From Planctomycetota bacterium (GTDB taxonomy: Bacteria > Planctomycetota > B15-G4), in assembly GCA_003644265.1 (NCBI GenBank), contig QNBX01000158.1:1-10132 (forward strand): a stretch of 10,132 nt of DNA. The letters are read 5' to 3'. The notes below the pieces were generated by a model. The model had not been told where the DNA came from. It was given only the letters and a program-made list of their open reading frames with translations, and made no database searches. This document shows, piece by piece, positions 6,197-10,132 of the stretch. Every line of letters starts with the position of its first letter. Positions within the stretch are counted from its first letter, which is position 1. A program made the translations under genes and the position numbers.

Positions 6197-7438
6197 ATGA
6201 ACGCCGCCCATCATCGCGTCTGGGCTGAGATCGACCTGGGCGCGCTGAGTCGCAACGCGGCTCGCATGGCGGCGCGCGTGGGGCCCGACTGCCGCTTGCT
6301 GGCGGTGGTCAAGGCCGACGCCTACGGTCACGGCGCCGTGCCCGTGGCTCGCGCCCTGGCGCAGGACCCGCACGTCTGGGGCTTCGGCGTGGGCGACAGT
6401 GGCGAGGCCCTGGAGCTGCGCGCGGCCGGCATCACGGCGCCGGTGCTGATCCTGGGGGCCATCATCCCGGACGAGGTGCCCATGGTGGTGCGCCACGGCG
6501 TGGCGGCGGCCATCCACTCGCTGGATCGCATCCGCAGCCTGGAGGCGGAGGCCGAGGGCCAGGGTCGCCGGGCGAAGGTGCACCTGATGGTCGACACGGG
6601 CATGGGCCGCCTGGGCGCCCAGCCGGCGCGGGCGCTGGAGCTGGCCCGGGCCTGTCAGGTCTCGCCCTGGCTCGAGCTGGAGGGCCTGGCCAGCCACCCT
6701 TCGTCCAGTCGCCCCGGGCACCCCTTTCTGGAGGTGCAGCTGCGGCGTCTGCAGGCCCTGACGCAGGAGCTCGCCAGCGAGGGCATCGTCCCGCCGCTGG
6801 TGCACTTTGCCAACACGGCCGGCGTGCTGGGGGGCACCGGCACGAGCCTGTCGCTGGTGCGCCCGGGCATCTCGCTCTACGGCATCGTGCCCCACGACGT
6901 GGAGCCCCTGGCCGGCGGCATCGAGCCCGTGCTGTCGCTGCACACGCAGGTCGTGTACCTCAAGGACGTGCCGGCCGACACGCCCATCGGCTACAACGGC
7001 ACCTTCGTCACCGCGCGCGCCACACGCATCGCGACGCTGCCCATCGGATACGCCGACGGGCTGCCCTACCGCCTCTCCAACCAGGGCCGTTGCCTCGTGC
7101 GCGGCGCGCTCGCGCCCATCGTCGGCGCCGTCTCCATGGACTACACCACCGTCGACGTGGGTCACATTCCTGACGTGACGGTGGGCGACGTGGTCACGTT
7201 CATCGGGCGTCAGGGGGAGGGTCGGATCCGTGTGCGCGAGCTGGCCAGTCTGGTGGGCACGATCCCCTACGAGATCCCGTGCAGCCTGGGCCGCCGGGTG
7301 GCGCGCGTGTACCGCCGGGGCGGAGATGTGTCGGCCAGCGCGGCCGCTGTGTTGCGCCCCGAGTTGCGTCAGGGTGTCGCCGACAAGCTCGACGACTTCG
7401 ACGCGTTCGGCGAGCAGGGTGCGGGGGCGCGTTCATGA
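6197..7438 (+). CDS. alr: Alanine racemase, fold type III PLP enzyme with an atypical active-site residue
   Basis: Interconverts L- and D-alanine in the cytosol, supplying D-alanine for peptidoglycan. The 413-residue protein has the PLP lysine K39 in AVVKADAYGHG, catalytic tyrosine Y266 in GYNGTF (equivalent to Geobacillus Tyr265), R138 in DTGMGRLG (Arg136), PLP-contact R222 (VRPGISLYG), N206/T207 in HFANTAG, SMD at 313-315 and Y358 near the C-terminus (Tyr354). Two features stand out. Position 131 is Met where Geobacillus has Lys129, a carbamylated lysine that positions the arginine. The usual HFATAD-like loop reads HPSSSRPGHP (from 167). The C-terminus runs about 40 residues past the usual end and is acidic. 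Start ATG 6197 puts WAEIDLGAL at the normal distance. The stop overlaps manC by 4 bases. Family is secure; D-alanine specificity is less so given M131. Confidence 0.93.
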   Translation: MNAAHHRVWAEIDLGALSRNAARMAARVGPDCRLLAVVKADAYGHGAVPVARALAQDPHVWGFGVGDSGEALELRAAGITAPVLILGAIIPDEVPMVVRHGVAAAIHSLDRIRSLEAEAEGQGRRAKVHLMVDTGMGRLGAQPARALELARACQVSPWLELEGLASHPSSSRPGHPFLEVQLRRLQALTQELASEGIVPPLVHFANTAGVLGGTGTSLSLVRPGISLYGIVPHDVEPLAGGIEPVLSLHTQVVYLKDVPADTPIGYNGTFVTARATRIATLPIGYADGLPYRLSNQGRCLVRGALAPIVGAVSMDYTTVDVGHIPDVTVGDVVTFIGRQGEGRIRVRELASLVGTIPYEIPCSLGRRVARVYRRGGDVSASAAAVLRPELRQGVADKLDDFDAFGEQGAGARS

Positions 7439-8517
7439 CGCAGTTCGTGGGCCTGCTCATGGCGGGCGGCACCGGCACGCGCTTCTGGCCGGACAGCCGT
7501 CGGGCGCGACCCAAGCAGCTGCTGCCCATCGGCACCGAGCTGCCGCTGCTGGAGGCGGCGTCGAAGCGGCTGCAGCCGTTGATCCCTCCGGAGCGACAGC
7601 TGGTGGTGACCAGCGCGGCCATCGCGCCGGCGGTGCGCGCGCTGCTGCCAGCGCTGCCGCCCGAACATGTCGTGGGGGAGCCGGCGGGCCGCGATACCGC
7701 GCCCTGCATCGGTCTGGCGGCCTTGCTGGCGGCGCGCATCGACCCCGACGCCGTGGCGGTGGCGCTGCCGTCCGACCACGTGATCGCGCCCGAGGACGCC
7801 TTTCGCGAGCACCTGGAGGTGGCCGCCGAGGCGCTGGCCGAGCATCCCGAGTCGCTGCTGGTGTTTGGCATCGAGCCCGACCGAGCGGCCACGGGCTACG
7901 GCTACCTGCGGCGCGGCGAGGCCGTGGGCAGCTTCCGCGGCAAGAGCGTCTACGCCCTGGACGCTTTCGTCGAGAAGCCGGACCTGCCCCGGGCCGAGGA
8001 CATGCTGGCCGAGGGCGGCCACAGCTGGAACGCGGGCATGTTCGCCTTCCGTCCCGCGGCGCTGCTGGCGGCCTACGCCGAGCACCTGCCCGAGCTGGTG
8101 GACGACCTGCAGCGCCTCGCCGCCGCCTGGCGCGGCCCGGACTTCGAAGCGCTGATGGACGAGGTCTTCCCCACGCTGCCGAAGGTCTCCATCGACTACG
8201 GCATCATGGAGAAGGTCCAGGGCACGCTCATGCTGCCGCTGCCGCTGAGCTGGGACGACGTGGGCACCTGGGGCTCGTTGGCACGGCTGCTGCAGCCGGA
8301 CAGCGACGGCAACTACATCCGCGGCGACGCGCAACTGCTGGGCGTCTCGGGTTGCATCGTGTCCGCCACCGACGGCGTGGTGGCCATCAAGGGCGTGGAC
8401 GACCTGATCGTGGTGCACACGCCGGACGCCACGCTGGTCTGCCGCCGCGACGACGACCAGGGCGTCAAGCAGATCGTCGAGGCCCTGGCCGCCCGCGGCA
8501 TGCTGCGCTACCTCTGA
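7435..8517 (+). CDS. manC: Mannose-1-phosphate guanylyltransferase (single-domain)
   Basis: Forms GDP-mannose from GTP and mannose-1-phosphate in the cytosol, the donor for mannose, fucose and rhamnose residues of surface polysaccharides. The 360-residue protein shows the nucleotidyltransferase signature GGTGTRFWPDSRRARPKQ (11-28), EPAGRDTAP (82-90; usually EP.GRNTAP), PSDH (112-115), TGYGY (153-157), FVEKP (178-182), WNAGMF (198-203), SIDYGIMEK (252-260) and WDDVGTWGSL (273-282). It ends about where the nucleotidyltransferase part of ManC/AlgA ends, so it lacks the fused phosphomannose isomerase domain. ATG 7435 sits in an ATGA overlap with the alr stop; the frame is open further upstream, but residues there are not family-like. 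There is no clear Shine-Dalgarno, so coupling to alr is likely. A heptose- or other hexose-1-phosphate nucleotidyltransferase is conceivable but less likely given SIDYGIMEK. Confidence 0.92.
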   Translation: MTQFVGLLMAGGTGTRFWPDSRRARPKQLLPIGTELPLLEAASKRLQPLIPPERQLVVTSAAIAPAVRALLPALPPEHVVGEPAGRDTAPCIGLAALLAARIDPDAVAVALPSDHVIAPEDAFREHLEVAAEALAEHPESLLVFGIEPDRAATGYGYLRRGEAVGSFRGKSVYALDAFVEKPDLPRAEDMLAEGGHSWNAGMFAFRPAALLAAYAEHLPELVDDLQRLAAAWRGPDFEALMDEVFPTLPKVSIDYGIMEKVQGTLMLPLPLSWDDVGTWGSLARLLQPDSDGNYIRGDAQLLGVSGCIVSATDGVVAIKGVDDLIVVHTPDATLVCRRDDDQGVKQIVEALAARGMLRYL

Positions 8518-8547
8518 GCGCCGGGCACTGAGCGCCGAGCGCCGGGC
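8516..8547. repeat. Short GAGCGCC direct repeats after manC
   Basis: GAGCGCC occurs at 8516-8522, 8530-8536 and 8537-8543; an 11-base version ending GGGC occurs at 8516-8526 and 8537-8547. The first copy overlaps the manC stop. This is a small local duplication in the spacer between convergent genes; no function is evident. Confidence 0.6.
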
Positions 8548-8560
8548 TTGCTGCCTTGCT

Positions 8561-8590
8561 GCGCGGCGTGCAAACCGTTGCAACGCGCCG
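8561..8590. terminator. Imperfect hairpin in the convergent spacer, possible terminator
   Basis: TGCAA (8569-8573), loop accg, TTGCA (8578-8582) form a perfect 5-base-pair core. GC-rich flanks extend it imperfectly, needing a bulge and mismatches. It lies between manC and the convergent - strand gene, where a bidirectional terminator would be expected. No run of T follows on either strand, so intrinsic termination is doubtful. The rest of the 91-base spacer shows nothing else I can support. Confidence 0.25.
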
Positions 8591-8608
8591 TGAGGAGGAC
8601 GAGACCGC

Positions 8609-10120
8609 TCAGAGCCCGGGGATCGTGAACGGGAAACGCACGACGGCTTGGCCGTGCGCGTTGATTCCCGTCTCGGCCCAGATCTCGATGCCCGTGCCGT
8701 TCCCGTAGGGTCGCGTGATGACGCTCCCATCCGGCGTCACCTGCACCATGAGCCCGAACGAGTGCCCCTCGGGCTGCTCGGGGAAGACGCTCGGATTCCA
8801 GAACAGGATCTCCACGGCGAAGACACCGTCGGCCATCCAGCGCGGCACCTGGGAGTCGGCGTCGGGCGACGCGCCCGCCGGACCGCGAGTCGGTCTGCTC
8901 TGGAGTGGAGGCCCCGTGGGCAGCACGAAGGACGGGATGTCCTCCATCAGCACCGCGTACGAGTCGACGACGCCGCTCACCTGCGTCCCGAAGATGTGGC
9001 CCAGTCCTCTGAATCGGCTGGCGCCCGGCCCGTCGCCGATGATGAGCAGGCACTCGGCCGCCTGGAACTCGTACGCGCCCATGTCGACGAGGGGCGGGTC
9101 GCCCAGACCGCTGTCCACGCTGTCCGGGTCGTCCACGAAGCGCGGGTCACCCGCGAGGTCGGTCGTCGTGCCGGCCGGCACGGCTGCGTTGTTGGCGGCA
9201 TCGATGCACGGCGAACCCGGCTGTAGCCGGAAGCCGTCAAGCATGGGGTTGGCGTCGATGTTGCCCGCGCCGGGCCAGCCACCGGCGATGTCGCAATACG
9301 CGACCGTGATGTTGCTCAGCAAGCCGCTGATCTCGCTGCCGTTGCCCCAGAGGATGCTGTTCGTCAGCGCGGAGACCTGGGCGCGCAGCTGAACGCCACC
9401 GACGTTGTCTGTGAAGGTGCAGTTCGTGAGTTCGATCGAAGCGCTGAAGACCTGCGCAAAGACCGCGTGAGAGTCGTTGGAGGCGAACAGTGAGTTGGTG
9501 AACGTCGGAGAGCCGCGCTCGACGTACAGTCCGCCGCCGTGGCTCGCGCGGTTGGCGTACACCACGCAGCTCCTGAAGCTCGGGCTTCCCGAGTCAACGT
9601 AGATGCCACCACCGACGCCTCCTGGTGGCGGGAAGCCGGACCCCTGCAAGGCTTCGTTGTCGCGAATGATGCAGCGCCGGACGGTCGGGCTGCCCGCGAG
9701 GTACAGGCCACCCCCGAAGTGCACCACCGTCCCGAACTCCGGCTGGATGAGCACCGGAGTGCCCGTCCCGCCGCGCAGGGTCAGGCCGTCCATGACCGTC
9801 TCCGGCCCTCCACTGCACGTCGCGGCGCTCCCATCCAGCCCCGTGGCGTCGATGATCGTACTCGCCACCGTGGCCGCGTCCGAAGGATCCGCGCTTCGCA
9901 ACGTGAGCAGCTTGTTGTCGAGGTCGACGAGCTCGTGGTAGACGCCCGGGGCGACGATCACTGTGCCTCCCGGGTCCACCGCGTCGATGCCGGCCTGGAT
10001 CGACGCAAAGTCCGCAGGGACGTGGACCACCGGCGCCGGATCAGCGGCACGAGCAGAGCCCACGAGGCTGCTGGCCCAGAGCAGCGTGCATGTGATCACA
10101 TGGTGCGTTCTGGTAGTCAT
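8609..10120 (-). CDS. Secreted right-handed beta-helix protein with unassigned C-terminal domain
   Basis: Probable exported or surface protein of unknown substrate, 503 residues. A Sec signal peptide is clear: basic MTTRTHH, a hydrophobic core (8-21) and an AxA-type site, SARA, near residue 25. The mature protein opens with VPADFASIQAGIDAV and GGTVIVAPGVYHE (35-63), the usual start of pectate-lyase-like parallel beta-helices. Rungs follow, three of them with a GGG(L/I)Y..(G)SP(T/S) pattern (136-217). The helix ends with PGSPCIDAANNAAVP...GDPRFVDD...VDMGAYEFQ (301-353), common in large secreted proteins of Planctomycetota and FCB bacteria. Residues 354-503 form a separate beta-rich region I do not recognise. 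I see no pectate lyase catalytic residues, LPXTG or beta-barrel anchor. The start is well supported by GGAGG. It converges on manC and is visibly less GC-rich than the operon, so it is probably an independent accessory gene. Confidence 0.85.
   Translation of the reverse strand: MTTRTHHVITCTLLWASSLVGSARAADPAPVVHVPADFASIQAGIDAVDPGGTVIVAPGVYHELVDLDNKLLTLRSADPSDAATVASTIIDATGLDGSAATCSGGPETVMDGLTLRGGTGTPVLIQPEFGTVVHFGGGLYLAGSPTVRRCIIRDNEALQGSGFPPPGGVGGGIYVDSGSPSFRSCVVYANRASHGGGLYVERGSPTFTNSLFASNDSHAVFAQVFSASIELTNCTFTDNVGGVQLRAQVSALTNSILWGNGSEISGLLSNITVAYCDIAGGWPGAGNIDANPMLDGFRLQPGSPCIDAANNAAVPAGTTTDLAGDPRFVDDPDSVDSGLGDPPLVDMGAYEFQAAECLLIIGDGPGASRFRGLGHIFGTQVSGVVDSYAVLMEDIPSFVLPTGPPLQSRPTRGPAGASPDADSQVPRWMADGVFAVEILFWNPSVFPEQPEGHSFGLMVQVTPDGSVITRPYGNGTGIEIWAETGINAHGQAVVRFPFTIPGL
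9470..9715 (-). repeat. Beta-helix rung repeats inside the secreted protein
   Basis: Three consecutive rung-like repeats occupy residues 136-157, 170-192 and 195-217, each starting GGG(L/I)Y and carrying a GSP(T/S) turn, then a short strand with N or D before the next turn (RDNEA, YANRA, ASNDS). Similar but looser rungs follow at 228-260. Their even spacing supports a right-handed parallel beta-helix of PbH1 type. A proline/glycine-rich insert (161-169, FPPPGG) separates the first two rungs. Confidence 0.75.
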
Positions 10121-10127
10121 CGCGGTT

Positions 10128-10132
10128 CCTCC
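10128..10132 (-). promoter_or_regulatory. Shine-Dalgarno site of the beta-helix gene
   Basis: Read on the - strand, GGAGG lies 7 bases before the ATG at 10120, at the right edge of the window. This fixes the start, in agreement with the signal peptide that begins there. The promoter lies outside the window. Confidence 0.8.

Noticed and set aside
7279..7434. Upstream extension of the manC frame
   Set aside because: The frame is open, but the added 52 residues overlap the alr coding end and resemble no nucleotidyltransferase. ATG 7435 places the GGTGTR signature at the normal distance and fits the overlap pattern.
8521..8608. Small gene or regulatory RNA in the convergent spacer
   Set aside because: No open frame with a start and ribosome site, no tRNA-like fold, and only short repeats plus an imperfect hairpin without a T-tract.
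8648..9392. Overlapping + strand open frames (192 and 225 codons) opposite the beta-helix gene
   Set aside because: They lack recognisable motifs and ribosome sites, while the - strand frame has a signal peptide, a good Shine-Dalgarno and repeat structure.

Overview
The window is a GC-rich (visually around 70% or more), gene-dense bacterial chromosome segment. Eight genes run on the + strand (about 1-8517), and a ninth, on the - strand (8609-10120), converges on them. There is no sign of phage, transposon, CRISPR, tRNA or rRNA.

Layout: the 3' part of folP (dihydropteroate synthase) enters at the left edge. After a 49-base gap come ispH (last enzyme of the MEP isoprenoid pathway, long plant/cyanobacterial-like form), cdaA (membrane diadenylate cyclase), cdaR/ybbR (its membrane-anchored regulator), glmM (phosphoglucosamine mutase) and tsaB (tRNA t6A factor). 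Each of these five is joined to the next by a 4-base ATGA/GTGA stop-start overlap. A 117-base gap with a GC-rich inverted repeat separates tsaB from a second pair, alr (alanine racemase) and manC (mannose-1-phosphate guanylyltransferase), joined by another ATGA overlap. After a 91-base convergent spacer lies a - strand gene for a secreted right-handed beta-helix protein with an unrecognised C-terminal domain.

How the genes fit together: cdaA-cdaR-glmM is the conserved c-di-AMP/cell-wall module best known from Firmicutes, where GlmM and CdaR act on CdaA. Here it sits with genes feeding envelope synthesis: IspH (isoprenoid precursors, hence undecaprenyl carrier), GlmM (route to UDP-GlcNAc), Alr (D-alanine for peptidoglycan) and ManC (GDP-mannose for surface glycans). 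folP and tsaB are core metabolism and translation genes. The segment reads as an envelope-precursor cluster built around c-di-AMP synthesis. That reading is inference from gene content and linkage.

Organism: not identifiable from the sequence alone. High GC, a peptidoglycan-making gene set, a cdaA-ybbR-glmM module outside an obvious Firmicute background, and a secreted beta-helix protein ending in a GSPCIDA...GAYEF segment suggest Planctomycetota, a high-GC FCB-group candidate phylum (Krumholzibacteriota/Eisenbacteria-like) or a myxobacterium-like lineage. I hold this loosely.

Most of the window is ordinary core genome; I see no clearly new system. The points most worth a second look are an alanine racemase whose usually carbamylated active-site lysine is methionine, the long-form IspH inside a c-di-AMP operon, and the unassigned C-terminal domain of the beta-helix protein.
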